From: Palleronia marisminoris
GTDB taxonomy: Bacteria; Pseudomonadota; Alphaproteobacteria; Rhodobacterales; Rhodobacteraceae
Length of the DNA: 64,000 nucleotides
Reading direction: 5' to 3'
Assembly: GCF_900172315.1 (NCBI RefSeq)
Contig: NZ_FWFV01000002.1
Coordinates: forward strand, 432,244 to 496,243
Shown: positions 17,696-26,233 of the stretch, piece by piece
Layout of the letters: each line of letters starts with the position of its first letter
How positions within the stretch are numbered: the stretch's first letter is position 1
Notes under the pieces: model-generated
Told to the model about the DNA's origin: nothing
The model's database searches: none
The model's input: the letters and a program-made list of their open reading frames with translations, nothing else
Program-made: the position numbers and the translations under genes

Positions 17696-18516
17696 CAGAC
17701 GGTGCCTCCGAGCGACCCTTCCAGCTGCGCCATCTCCTGCCCGCCGGCCATCATGTCCTGAAGCTCTTCGGCCGTGATCTCGCCGCGCCTGGCGGTGCCC
17801 AGGGTCTTGCCCCGGTTGAGCACGGTGAAACGGTCGCCCACGGCCATCGCGTGGCGGACGTTGTGGCTGATGAAGACTACCCCGACCCCTTGCTTGCGCA
17901 CCCGGTCGATCGTCGCGAGCACGTTCGACGTCTGGCGCACGCCAAGCGCCGAGGTCGGCTCGTCGAGGATCAGGACGCGCGCGCCGAAATACACGGCGCG
18001 GGCGATGGCGACGGTCTGACGCTCGCCACCCGACAGGGTGCCGACGGCCTGGTCGGGCGCGCGCAGGTTGATGCCCATCTCGCGCATGTGGGTCATCGTG
18101 ACCTCGTTCATCCTCTCGACGTCGAGGCGCTTGAACGGGCCGACGCCCTTGGTCGGCTCGCGCCCCATGAAGAAGTTCCGCGTCACGCTCATCAGCGGGA
18201 TCATCGCGAGGTCCTGGAAGACCGTCGCGATCCCGGCCTCCATCGCCTCGCGCGGGCTCGAGAAGTTCATGGGCTTGCCGCCGATGGTGATCGTGCCCTT
18301 CGTGGGCTTGTGGACGCCCGACATGGTCTTGATGAAGGTCGACTTCCCCGCACCGTTGTCACCGAGAAGGCAGTGACATTCACCCAGACGGACATCGAAG
18401 CTGACGCCCGCCAGTGCGATGATGTTGCCGAAGTGCTTCTCGATGTCGCGCATCTCGAGGATCGGCGGCGCGTCCTTCGGGGAGTCTCCGTGGTGGAAGT
18501 TCGTGTCCAGAGCCAT
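17695..18516 (-). CDS. sugar ABC transporter ATP-binding protein (single-domain, CUT2 type)
   Basis: The 273-residue ATPase has Walker [11 protein letters not shown] near residue 50, signature [13 protein letters not shown], Walker [14 protein letters not shown] and a switch His in SHNVRHA. It has one nucleotide-binding domain, like FrcA, and not the fused double domain of RbsA. It should therefore act as a homodimer with the permease at 18517-19623. The position in front of iolC strongly suggests import of inositol or a related cyclitol. Confidence 0.93.
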   Translation of the reverse strand: MALDTNFHHGDSPKDAPPILEMRDIEKHFGNIIALAGVSFDVRLGECHCLLGDNGAGKSTFIKTMSGVHKPTKGTITIGGKPMNFSSPREAMEAGIATVFQDLAMIPLMSVTRNFFMGREPTKGVGPFKRLDVERMNEVTMTHMREMGINLRAPDQAVGTLSGGERQTVAIARAVYFGARVLILDEPTSALGVRQTSNVLATIDRVRKQGVGVVFISHNVRHAMAVGDRFTVLNRGKTLGTARRGEITAEELQDMMAGGQEMAQLEGSLGGTV

Positions 18517-19623
18517 CTACCGCTCCCCCGTCACGCGCTTGCGGATGTAGTTGTTGAACAGGACCGCGATCAGCAGCATCCCGCCCAGGAACACCTGGAA
18601 CCAGTCCTGGTCGAAGTCGGTGTAGGTCAGGCCGATCGTCACCATCCCGAAGATGAGCGCCCCGAAGAACGCGCCGATGGCCGAACCGTAGCCCCCGGTC
18701 AGGAGGCAGCCGCCGATCACTGCGGCGATGATGGCCTCGAACTCCTTCATGAAGCCGCGCCGCGCATCGGTCGAGCCTGCGTCCATCACCGTGATGATGG
18801 CGACGATGGCACCGCAACAGGCGGCGAACATGAAAAGCGAGATCTTGACCCGTCGTACCGGCACGCCCGAATTCGACGCGGCATCGCGATCACCGCCGCT
18901 TGCAAAGATCCAGTTGCCGAAAGGCGTTCTGAGCAGGACGTAGGTCGCGACAAGGGTGATCACGACGAACCAGATGATCTCGACCGGGATACCGGTCACT
19001 TTCGGTGTGCCGTTGCTGAACGTCTCTACCAGTCCGATGTCGGCCAGCCAGACGAAGAGCGGCCCGAGTGCATCCCCCGAGAAGAGAGGGGCGAGCCAGT
19101 CCCCCTCGACCGCGTCCCGGATACCGCGCAGCTGCGTCGATCCGTTCGAGGCGAGCTTGAGCCCGACAAGGGACGCCCCACGCAGGATGAAGAGGAAGGC
19201 GAGCGTCACGATGAACGAGGGCAGTCCCGTCTTCAGCACGATCGAGCCGTTGATGGCACCGATGCCCGCGGCCACCATCAGCGTGAGCGGGATCGCCAGG
19301 ATCAGCGGCAGGCCCAGCGTGACGACACCGGCACCGAAGATCAGGCCGGCGAAGGCCACCATGGACCCGATCGAGAGGTCGAATTCGCCGCCGATCATCA
19401 GCATCGCCGCCCCGATGGCCAGGATGCCCAACTGCGCGGCGGGCGTCATGAAGTTCAGGATGCCGGACAGCGTGAACATCGCGCCGTCGGCCGTATAGAG
19501 GAAGAACGCGGTGACGAGGACGAACCCGGCGATGGCGCCAAGCTCCGGTCGTCGCAGGAGCCGTGTGCCGAGGCCTTCCTTCTTCAGTCGTTCGTCCTGG
19601 ATGACCTGCGCCGTGTCGGCCAT
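18517..19623 (-). CDS. sugar ABC transporter permease (CUT2/RbsC type)
   Basis: The 368-residue protein has about ten hydrophobic segments and the RbsC-type conserved features GGEFDLSIGSMVAFAGLIFGA (in parts) and ALGGNR-like ASGGDRDAASNSGVPVRRVK. The gene abuts the ATPase start directly. A ribosome site GGGAGGAGA precedes the ATG. It forms the channel of the inositol-locus importer. A strong intercistronic hairpin separates it from the upstream binding-protein gene. Confidence 0.94.
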   Translation of the reverse strand: MADTAQVIQDERLKKEGLGTRLLRRPELGAIAGFVLVTAFFLYTADGAMFTLSGILNFMTPAAQLGILAIGAAMLMIGGEFDLSIGSMVAFAGLIFGAGVVTLGLPLILAIPLTLMVAAGIGAINGSIVLKTGLPSFIVTLAFLFILRGASLVGLKLASNGSTQLRGIRDAVEGDWLAPLFSGDALGPLFVWLADIGLVETFSNGTPKVTGIPVEIIWFVVITLVATYVLLRTPFGNWIFASGGDRDAASNSGVPVRRVKISLFMFAACCGAIVAIITVMDAGSTDARRGFMKEFEAIIAAVIGGCLLTGGYGSAIGAFFGALIFGMVTIGLTYTDFDQDWFQVFLGGMLLIAVLFNNYIRKRVTGER

Positions 19624-19645
19624 GGCTGTCTCCTCCCCTTGAACG

Positions 19646-19686
19646 GAATGGGGCCGTGGCGCGGCGATTGCGCCGCGGCCCCATTC
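19646..19686 (-). repeat. 17-bp-stem intercistronic hairpin behind the binding-protein gene
   Basis: The arms 19646-19662 and 19670-19686 form 17 pairs with one G-T wobble around a 7-base loop. No T-run follows on the minus strand. It sits between the binding-protein stop (19712) and the permease start (19623). Hairpins in this position in ABC operons typically protect the upstream message so that binding protein is made in excess. Confidence 0.7.
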
Positions 19687-19711
19687 GGACCGGCTGCGTG
19701 CCGGGAACCCT

Positions 19712-20638
19712 TCAGCGAATGCCTTGCGCGGAAAGCTCGACGACCTGCTCGGCCTTCTCCTGCGTGACCAGGTTGGGACCGGAGGGCACGTCGCCGCCGG
19801 GAACCAGGCCGTACTGGGCGTTCATCGCCAGGAACACGACCGGAAGGTAGCCCTGCAGGAATTGCTGCTGGTCGATGCCGAACGCGGCGTCGCCGGCGGC
19901 CACGGCCTCGAGAAAGCCCGCCGAGAGGTCGAAGGTCGCGACATTGACGTCACCGGTGCGGCCCACCGCCTCGACGGCGCGCAGGGCGGGTTCCCCCACG
20001 AGGGGCGCGGAAAGGCCCATGATCGTGTCGATATCGGGGTTGGATTCCAGCGCGGCCTGCACCTTCGCCTCGACTTCGGCGGGGTCGTTCAGCGTCGGGA
20101 TCACTTCGACGCTTCCCCCGAACCCTTCCTCGAAACCGGCACAGCGCTGGTCGAGGGCGACGTTGCCCACCTCCTGGTTCACGCAGATGCCGGTCGTGCC
20201 GCCCATCTCGGCCAGCCTCTCGCCCGCCACCTTGCCGGCGGTGAACTCGTCCTGGCCGACATGCAGCAACGCCCCGACTTCCGAGGCGACGTCGCCGCCC
20301 GAATTCATGGAGATCACCGGAATGCCCGCCTGAACCGCACGCTCGATGGACGGCCGGAGCGCATCGGCATCGGGAATGGAGACAACCAGGCCATCCGGCT
20401 CCTGGTTGACGGCGGCATCGATCATCTGGCTCATCTGGACCATGTCGAAGGTCTCGGGCGAGCGGAAGTCGACATTTGCGCCGGTATGCTCGGCGGCCAG
20501 GTCGGCGCCGTTCTTGACGACCGACCAGAAGGGATCGTTCGCCTGGCCATGCGCCACCACGATGATGTCCTGGGCGAATGCGGGTGCGGCGATTGCCATG
20601 CCGGCAAGCAAGGACGCCGTTTTCACGAGATTGGTCAT
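19712..20638 (-). CDS. sugar ABC transporter substrate-binding protein of the inositol locus
   Basis: The ATG at 20638 has GGGAGGAAAC upstream and opens a signal peptide with cleavage after AFA near residue 22. The 308-residue protein is a periplasmic binding protein of the ribose/fructose (FrcB-like) type: IIVVAHGQANDPFWSVVKNG, then DGLVVSIPDADALRPSIE and GIPVISMNSGGD. It is the first gene of the long operon with the permease, ATPase and iolCDEB, so inositol is the likely ligand. A palindromic operator lies about 80 bases upstream. Confidence 0.92.
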   Translation of the reverse strand: MTNLVKTASLLAGMAIAAPAFAQDIIVVAHGQANDPFWSVVKNGADLAAEHTGANVDFRSPETFDMVQMSQMIDAAVNQEPDGLVVSIPDADALRPSIERAVQAGIPVISMNSGGDVASEVGALLHVGQDEFTAGKVAGERLAEMGGTTGICVNQEVGNVALDQRCAGFEEGFGGSVEVIPTLNDPAEVEAKVQAALESNPDIDTIMGLSAPLVGEPALRAVEAVGRTGDVNVATFDLSAGFLEAVAAGDAAFGIDQQQFLQGYLPVVFLAMNAQYGLVPGGDVPSGPNLVTQEKAEQVVELSAQGIR

Positions 20639-20716
20639 GTTTCCTCCCTTGGAACCTGGGACCTTGCCCGGCATCGACCGGACTTGGGGCCCCCTCCATT
20701 CCACGACGATGCCGTG

Positions 20717-20734
20717 ATGGAATGTATGTTCCAT
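20717..20734. promoter_or_regulatory. palindromic operator upstream of the inositol transporter operon
   Basis: ATGGAA-TGTATG-TTCCAT is a perfect 6-bp inverted repeat with a 6-base centre. It lies in the 119-base gap between the RpiR-type regulator stop and the binding-protein start. As I recall, a GGAA-N6-TTCC element has been proposed for IolR-type RpiR regulators in rhizobia, which this would match. It is the only such palindrome I saw near these genes. Confidence 0.6.
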
Positions 20735-20757
20735 TTGGAGCCGGAAGTGCCTACGAG

Positions 20758-21588
20758 TCAATCACCGTTTTTTGCCGCCGCAACGGCGACGGCCAGTGCG
20801 GTGGTCAGCGTGATCGATGCGTTGAGGGCACGAAAGCCTCCGACCTCGTTTTCCCGCGCGAGGAACATGTCTTCGGCAAAGGTGCTCAGTGGGCAGGCCT
20901 CGGAATCGGTCAGGCCGATCACCCGCGCGCCGCGTTCGGACGCGCCCCTGGCAAGCCGGACGGTCTCTTCCGAGAACGGTGCGAAGGTGATCGCGAAAAG
21001 TACGTCCTCCGCGGTGATCGCAAGCCCGGAATCCTGCAGCCCGACCCCGGCATGCAGCACCGACGGGACCTCGAGTTTTCCAAGGTAATAGGACATGTTC
21101 GCGGCCACGGCGAAGGCCCGCCTGAGCCCGATCAGGTGAACAAGGCGGGCCCCTGCCATCGTCTTCGCAGCCCGCTCCATGCTGCCTGACGTCACTGTGT
21201 TCGACAATGAAAGCAATGACTTGTGTCCAGACTCCGAAAAATCCATCAAAAGCCGGCCGGCATCGACGGCCATGTCCGGACGAAGCTGCGCGAGGCGCGT
21301 GTCGTAGTCGGGACGGAACGAGGTGAACTGCGCACGAAACAGCGCCTGCATCTCGGAATACCCCGAGAAGCCCATGGCCTGGCAGAAGCGCATGTAGGCG
21401 GACGGCGCGACATCGGCCCCCTGCGCCATCTCGGACACGGTGGACACCGCAATCAGGTGCAGGTGGCGGCGGGTGAACGTCGCCGATTGCTTCAGGCGCT
21501 TCGGGAAGCCCTCGGCCATCGCATCCATGCGCGCCAGCGCTTCCGTCACCGTCTCGGGGGCATTCGTGACCTCTGCCGGATCGGCCAT
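20758..21588 (-). CDS. MurR/RpiR-family transcriptional regulator (IolR-like)
   Basis: The 276-residue protein has an N-terminal RpiR helix-turn-helix (VSEMAQGADVAPSAYMRFCQ near residues 50-70, then GFSGYSEMQALFR). A C-terminal SIS sugar-phosphate-binding domain follows, with ARLVHLIGLRRAFAVAANMSYYL and a later ERGARVIGLTDSEACPL strand. RpiR proteins of this type (IolR) repress inositol catabolism in several alphaproteobacteria. It lies upstream of the transporter-iolCDEB genes and is divergent from the dehydrogenase operon, so it probably controls both. Identity as IolR is inferred from context. Confidence 0.88.
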   Translation of the reverse strand: MADPAEVTNAPETVTEALARMDAMAEGFPKRLKQSATFTRRHLHLIAVSTVSEMAQGADVAPSAYMRFCQAMGFSGYSEMQALFRAQFTSFRPDYDTRLAQLRPDMAVDAGRLLMDFSESGHKSLLSLSNTVTSGSMERAAKTMAGARLVHLIGLRRAFAVAANMSYYLGKLEVPSVLHAGVGLQDSGLAITAEDVLFAITFAPFSEETVRLARGASERGARVIGLTDSEACPLSTFAEDMFLARENEVGGFRALNASITLTTALAVAVAAAKNGD

Positions 21589-21667
21589 GATATCGACTCC
21601 GTCTTGACAGGGGCATGATAACCGCGCATCCCGTTTTCAGAATAAAAATTTCATCTGCGGGTGCGAC

Positions 21668-22783
21668 GTGGAACTGGGACTCGGGCTAATCGGTGGTGGC
21701 TTCATGGGCAAGGCCCATGCGCTGGCCTATCGCAGCGCGGGCGCCGTCTTCGGCGATCTGCCGCCCGTGCGCCTCGCACGGTTCTGCGATACGCCGCCCG
21801 AGCGCGCCCGCACCCTGTCCGCCCAGTTCGGCTTCGACGCGGTGACGGACGACTGGACGGCGCTGGTGGCCGATCCCGCGGTGGACATCGTCTCGATCAC
21901 GACACCGAACGCTTCGCACAGGGAGATGGCGCTGGCAGCCATCAAGGCAGGCAAACACGTTCATTGCGAGAAGCCGCTGGCTCTGACGCTGGACGACGCG
22001 CACGAGATGGAGGCCGCTGCCCGCGAAGCCGGCGTCCGCACCCTGGTCGGATACAACTACATCCACAACCCGATGGTTCGGCATGCCCGCAAGCTCGTGG
22101 CCGACGGCACGATCGGCCGTCCCGTGCATTTCCGCGGCTGGGTGGACGAGGATTACCAGGCCGATCCCGACCTGCCATGGACGTGGCGATCCAGCCGCGC
22201 CGATGCCGGGCTCGGCGCGCTGGGTGACCTCGGCTGTCACCTGGTGTCGATCAGCCACGTTCTGATGGGCGCAATCGAAAGCCTCGTGGCCGACACGCAG
22301 ATCATTCACGAGACACGCCCCCTGCCCGACGGAACGGGCCGCGCGCCGGTCGAGAACGAGGATACCGCCTCGGCCATCTTGCGGTTTGCAAATGGGGCGC
22401 AGGGTACGCTTTGCACCTCGCGTTCCGCGTGGGGTCGGAAGAACAAGCTCGACTGGGAGGTTCATGGCACGCGCGGCATGATCGCCTTCAGCCAGGAGCG
22501 GCTCAACGAACTGCAGCTCTACGTCGATGACGGGCCGCGGGGCGAGCAGGGTTTCCGGACGATCCTCGCCGGCCCCGAGCATCCGCCCTATGGCGCGTTC
22601 TGTCCCGCACCGGGCCATCAACTGGGGTTCGGCGACCTCAAGACGATCGAGGTCGCAAGCTTCCTGCGGGCAATCGCCGCCGGAGAGGACGCATTTCCGA
22701 CATTCACCGACGCGCGGGCGTTCGAGCGCGCGATCCACGCCATCGACGTCTCGGCCCGAGAGGGCCGTCGCGTCACTTTCTGA
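21668..22783 (+). CDS. Gfo/Idh/MocA-family oxidoreductase
   Basis: The gene starts at GTG 21668 with no strong ribosome site. The 371-residue protein has an N-terminal Rossmann fold (LGLIGGGFMGKAHALAY), the EKP motif in HCEKPLALTL near residue 100, and a catalytic segment ALGDLGCHLVSISHVL near residue 185. It is NAD(P)-dependent and probably oxidises a cyclitol or sugar. It heads a plus-strand operon with iolG and a TIM-barrel isomerase, divergent from the RpiR regulator. It may act on another inositol isomer such as scyllo-inositol, but the substrate is not known. Confidence 0.88.
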   Translation: MELGLGLIGGGFMGKAHALAYRSAGAVFGDLPPVRLARFCDTPPERARTLSAQFGFDAVTDDWTALVADPAVDIVSITTPNASHREMALAAIKAGKHVHCEKPLALTLDDAHEMEAAAREAGVRTLVGYNYIHNPMVRHARKLVADGTIGRPVHFRGWVDEDYQADPDLPWTWRSSRADAGLGALGDLGCHLVSISHVLMGAIESLVADTQIIHETRPLPDGTGRAPVENEDTASAILRFANGAQGTLCTSRSAWGRKNKLDWEVHGTRGMIAFSQERLNELQLYVDDGPRGEQGFRTILAGPEHPPYGAFCPAPGHQLGFGDLKTIEVASFLRAIAAGEDAFPTFTDARAFERAIHAIDVSAREGRRVTF

Positions 22784-22804
22784 CAACCCAAAGGGAGTTC
22801 CACG

Positions 22805-23806
22805 ATGAAAGTCGCCCTCTTCGGCGCCGGCCGCATCGGCAAGGTTCACGCCGCCTCGATCCGCATGGATCCCCGTTCCGAACTCGTCGCCGTCACGGAC
22901 GTCATGGCGGACGCGGCCGAGGCACTGGCGAAGGAGCACGGCATCGCCACCCGGTCGGCCGACGAGATCCTCGGGGATAACAGCATCGACGCCATCCTGA
23001 TCGCCTCGTCGACCAACACCCATTCCGACCTGATCGAGGCGGGCGTTAAGGCGGGCAAGGCGATCTTCTGCGAGAAGCCCATCGACCTGTCGCTCGACCG
23101 CGCGCTCAAGGTGCGCGAGATCGCCGCCACCCATGACAGGCCCATCATGATGGGCTTCAACCGCCGTTTCGACCCGAACTTCGCCGCACTCAAATCCGCA
23201 CTGGATGCCGGCGACGTGGGCGACGGAGAGCTCCTGTCCGTCACCTCGTACGATCCTGCGCCGCCCCCGGTCAGCTACATCAAGGTCTCGGGCGGGCTCT
23301 TCCGTGACATGATGATCCACGACTTCGACATGTGCGCGTTCCTCTTCGGGATGCCCAAAAGCGTGATGGCCCATGGCGCCTGCCTCGTGGATCCGGAAAT
23401 CGGCGCGGCGGGTGACATCGACACCGGCGTCGTCGTCCTGACCTATGCCGACGGGCGCATCGCCACGATCCGCAACTCGCGCCGCGCGCCCTACGGCTAT
23501 GACCAACGCGTCGAGGTTCTGGGGTCGAAGGGCACGATCGAGGTACGGAACCAGACCGAGAACACGGTGGTCACCACGACCGAAGCCGGTGCGGTTTCGG
23601 CCAAGCCGGTCTACTTCTTCCTCGAGCGCTACATGCGCGCCTACGCCATCGAATGGGCGGCCTTCGTCGATGCCTGCGTGGACGGCAAGGGCGTTCCCGC
23701 GACCGTTCAGGACGGCGTGAACGCGCTGGCATTGGCCGAGGCTGCGAACCGATCGCTGTCCGAAGGCCGCCCCGTCGACGTCACCTCCGACATGACCGGA
23801 GCCTGA
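22805..23806 (+). CDS. iolG: inositol 2-dehydrogenase (Gfo/Idh/MocA family)
   Basis: AAGGGAG lies upstream of the ATG. The 333-residue enzyme has the Rossmann motif LFGAGRIGKVHAASI, the catalytic Lys in FCEKPIDL near residue 97, and the DMMIHDFDM segment near residue 172 containing the Asp/His pair typical of myo-inositol dehydrogenases. It oxidises myo-inositol to 2-keto-myo-inositol, the substrate of IolE, using NAD. The gene is 21 bases after the first dehydrogenase gene. Confidence 0.93.
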   Translation: MKVALFGAGRIGKVHAASIRMDPRSELVAVTDVMADAAEALAKEHGIATRSADEILGDNSIDAILIASSTNTHSDLIEAGVKAGKAIFCEKPIDLSLDRALKVREIAATHDRPIMMGFNRRFDPNFAALKSALDAGDVGDGELLSVTSYDPAPPPVSYIKVSGGLFRDMMIHDFDMCAFLFGMPKSVMAHGACLVDPEIGAAGDIDTGVVVLTYADGRIATIRNSRRAPYGYDQRVEVLGSKGTIEVRNQTENTVVTTTEAGAVSAKPVYFFLERYMRAYAIEWAAFVDACVDGKGVPATVQDGVNALALAEAANRSLSEGRPVDVTSDMTGA

Positions 23807-23809
23807 GCC

Positions 23810-24580
23810 GTGGCCCTCACCCTTGCCGCCTGCGCCGAGATGCTGTGGCTCGACAAGCCCATCGAATGGCGCTGCGCGAAGCTCGACGAGATGGGGTTTC
23901 AGGTCGGTCTATGGAACTGGTGCGACCACGACCTCGGCAAGCTCGAGGCATCGGGCGCGACGTTCTCGATCATGAACGGGTATCTCGAGGGGCGGCTGAC
24001 CGATGACGAGGGTGCCGACATCCTCCTGGCATCGGCGCGCGAGGCGGCCGAGGTGGGCAAGCGCCTGCGCGTCGCACGGCTGAACCTGCACGGCACCGGC
24101 CTTGGCGACGGGGGCCGTCCGAAGCTTGCCGAGGTTGCGACACCGCTCAAATGGGTGAAGGCCCGCGACACGCTGAACCGCATCTGCGACCTCGCCGAAG
24201 AGGTGGGCGTCATATTCACGCTCGAGAACCTCAATCTTCCCGTGGACCACGCGGGCGTGCCCTTCGCCCGTGCGGAAGAGACGCTGGCGCTGGTTTCCGC
24301 AGTGAACCGTCCGCAGTTGCGGCTGAACCTCGACCTGTACCACGCCCAGATCGGCGAGGGGAACCTGATCGAGCTCTGCCGCGCCTGCCTACCATGGGTC
24401 GGCGAAATCCAGGTCGCCGACGTGCCCGGCCGATGCGAGCCCGGCACCGGCGAGATCAACTATCCCGGCATTGCACGCGCCCTGCGCGAGATGGGCTACG
24501 CCGGCCCGGTCGGACTGGAGGCGTGGGCATCGGGCGACCCCGAGGCTGCGCTCGAAGCGTTCAGGTCCGCATTCTCATAG
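23810..24580 (+). CDS. TIM-barrel sugar isomerase, hydroxypyruvate-isomerase-like
   Basis: The start is GTG 23810, three bases after the iolG stop. The 256-residue protein belongs to the xylose-isomerase-like TIM-barrel superfamily. The segments FTLENLNLPVDHAG and IQVADVPGRCEPGTGEINY are close to hydroxypyruvate isomerase (Hyi/OtnI). Metal ligands are expected at the Glu of LENLN, the Asp and His of LNLDLYHAQ, and the final Glu of GLEAW. In this operon it might isomerise an inosose (an IolI-like job) or a C3-C6 keto sugar. The biochemical role is open. Confidence 0.82.
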   Translation: MALTLAACAEMLWLDKPIEWRCAKLDEMGFQVGLWNWCDHDLGKLEASGATFSIMNGYLEGRLTDDEGADILLASAREAAEVGKRLRVARLNLHGTGLGDGGRPKLAEVATPLKWVKARDTLNRICDLAEEVGVIFTLENLNLPVDHAGVPFARAEETLALVSAVNRPQLRLNLDLYHAQIGEGNLIELCRACLPWVGEIQVADVPGRCEPGTGEINYPGIARALREMGYAGPVGLEAWASGDPEAALEAFRSAFS

Positions 24581-24614
24581 CGCGCAGCAATGGGCAAAGC
24601 AGCGCCCCCTCGTA

Positions 24615-25205
24615 TCAACCGCTGAACCCGAAGTGCCAGACGGTTATCGGCACGCCGAGAAGCAGGATCAGCGACAGCACGACCAAGCCACCGTCCCGGG
24701 TCAGGAGCCCAGCCGCAAACAGCGCGATGACGGCCGAGGCGATGGAGCCGGAGGTCGGGATGATCTCCATGAACGGCATGAAGAGCGTGAGTCCCAGGAT
24801 CGCGATGAGCGGCAGCCAGAGCCACGGTCGGTGCAAGAGAAACGTGAGCCGCGCCTTCAGAAACCGCTCGACGAAATGGACGGGCTTGCGCAGCCACGCG
24901 ATGCCCTTGCATAGCTTCTGGGTAGACATGCGCCGATGGGTGATGAACTCCGGCAGCCAGACGCAGTTGCGCCCGATGATCATCTGCACGACCAGGATGA
25001 ACACGATGGCGGCAACGATCGTCGTGATGCCGGGAATCGCGCTCGCAGGGGATGTGCTGATCAACGAAAAGACCAGCATCAGCGAAGCGAATGACTTGCG
25101 CCCGAGTTTCTCGATGACCTCCTGAACCTGGATGCTGTCGTCATGCGCGGCCGCTTCGAGTTGATCGAGGACATCGCTGAGCGCGCGTGTCTTGTTTTCT
25201 GCCAT
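24615..25205 (-). CDS. ExoD-family exopolysaccharide synthesis membrane protein
   Basis: The 196-residue product from ATG 25205 has a short charged N-terminus, then LSDVLDQLEAAAHDD and a group of about four hydrophobic helices with FSLISTSPASAIPGITTI and MPFMEIIPTSGSIASAVIALF (in parts). These are typical of ExoD proteins. ExoD is a membrane protein linked to exopolysaccharide production in rhizobia; its molecular function is not well defined. A GTG 33 bases further upstream is an alternative start. The gene stands alone. Confidence 0.85.
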   Translation of the reverse strand: MAENKTRALSDVLDQLEAAAHDDSIQVQEVIEKLGRKSFASLMLVFSLISTSPASAIPGITTIVAAIVFILVVQMIIGRNCVWLPEFITHRRMSTQKLCKGIAWLRKPVHFVERFLKARLTFLLHRPWLWLPLIAILGLTLFMPFMEIIPTSGSIASAVIALFAAGLLTRDGGLVVLSLILLLGVPITVWHFGFSG

Positions 25206-25752
25206 TCGTTCGCTCGCTTCGTGAGTCAGAGTGTTCACACACAAGTTTCTACGGCGCCTGCTAGTGTCGCAACTCTCACAGGCACCCCCTTCTACGCCAG
25301 ATCCGCGGTTCCGGATACATCCGCGCCGAACCCTGCCCGCAACGGCTCCGCGGTGAGCGCCACGCGAGATGACTGCCTGATGGTGTCCGTCGTACCCATT
25401 GCCATACGAAGGCCCGACGCGCGCGCCGGGTTCCAACGATCCTTCGATTCTACCCGGCGCCACCGCGCTGGCCGGTAGCTCCGGCACCGAGCCGAAGGGA
25501 CATGATGAACAGCGACGAACAGGACGTGGTGCACGGCAAGCGCGGCATCCTCGACGAGCTTCAGCGCATGGCCTCTCGAACCGATATGCGATCCCCTCTG
25601 GACAGAACCCTTTCGATCTGTCAGAAGGGTCGGGCTACGTTCCCTCTATCGATCCCTGCTTTCCCTACCGGACTTCAGCGAACTCGATCTTGGCCAACTT
25701 CGCCACGCTGTTGCACTTCCGCGAACAGGTTGAAACTACAGGAGATCTCACG
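25206..25752. other. 547-base gap upstream of the cold-shock gene; no confident gene
   Basis: No confident gene is visible. A plus-strand frame from ATG 25505 (or 25502) begins with about 27 residues of good codon use (NSDEQDVVHGKRGILDELQR). It then loses gene-like composition and runs into the cold-shock gene at 25771, so it looks like a fragment or a chance frame. The last 100-150 bases before 25753 could be a long 5' leader of the cold-shock mRNA, as is usual for this family. No clear promoter hexamers were found. Confidence 0.4.
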
Positions 25753-25959
25753 ATGGCTACTGGCACCGTGAAATGGTTTAACCCCACCAAAGGCTTCGGC
25801 TTCATTGCTCCCGATACGGGCGGCAAGGACGTCTTCCTTCACATCTCGGCCGTCGAGCGCGCCGGTCTTTCGACTGTGAACGACGACCAGAAAGTCACCT
25901 ACGACATCGAATCCGGCCGTGACGGCCGCGAGTCGGCGACGAACCTTCAGCTCGCCTGA
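25753..25959 (+). CDS. cspA: cold-shock protein (CspA family)
   Basis: AGGAG lies 8-9 bases upstream of this ATG, which excludes the longer open frame reaching back to 25399. The 68-residue product is a single cold-shock domain with RNP1 KGFGFI near residues 13-18 and RNP2 VFLHIS near residues 27-32. The start MATGTVKWFNPTKGFGF is typical of alphaproteobacterial Csps. It binds single-stranded RNA and DNA and acts as an RNA chaperone. A strong terminator follows 24 bases after the stop. Confidence 0.96.
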   Translation: MATGTVKWFNPTKGFGFIAPDTGGKDVFLHISAVERAGLSTVNDDQKVTYDIESGRDGRESATNLQLA

Positions 25960-25982
25960 ACGGTCGAACCTGGCTTGGAACT

Positions 25983-26005
25983 GGGCGCCCTCGGGCGCCC
26001 TTTTT
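25983..26005 (+). terminator. Rho-independent terminator of the cold-shock gene
   Basis: A GGGCGCC / GGCGCCC stem with a 4-base loop is followed by TTTTT. Confidence 0.85.
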
Positions 26006-26191
26006 CGTTTCGCCCTGCCCGAGACCGCGGGTGCTTTCGCCATCCGGTCCGGTGACTTCCGCGGACCTGTCATGATCGTCGTGGTCGTCATTGTGCACAC
26101 CATCAGCCGCCGCCGGATCTGCCCTCAGTAGATCAGCCGAGGATGCGGCATCGCCGGCCTGTCCCCGCGCGTACCACGCATGACTGGCAAG

Positions 26192-26215
26192 CCCGACACC
26201 AGATGGTGCCGGGCC
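26192..26215 (-). terminator. probable terminator of the NMT1-type ABC operon
   Basis: Imperfect 10-bp stem (GCCCGACACC / GGTGCCGGGC, one A-C mismatch) lies 18 bases after the binding-protein stop on the minus strand. The T-run is poor. Confidence 0.45.
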
Positions 26216-26233
26216 CTTGTCAGGACAGCGCGG

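Noticed and set aside
17851..19767. 638-codon plus-strand frame opposite the inositol ABC genes
   Set aside because: An antisense shadow with no domain and no ribosome site. The minus-strand ATPase and permease have full motifs.
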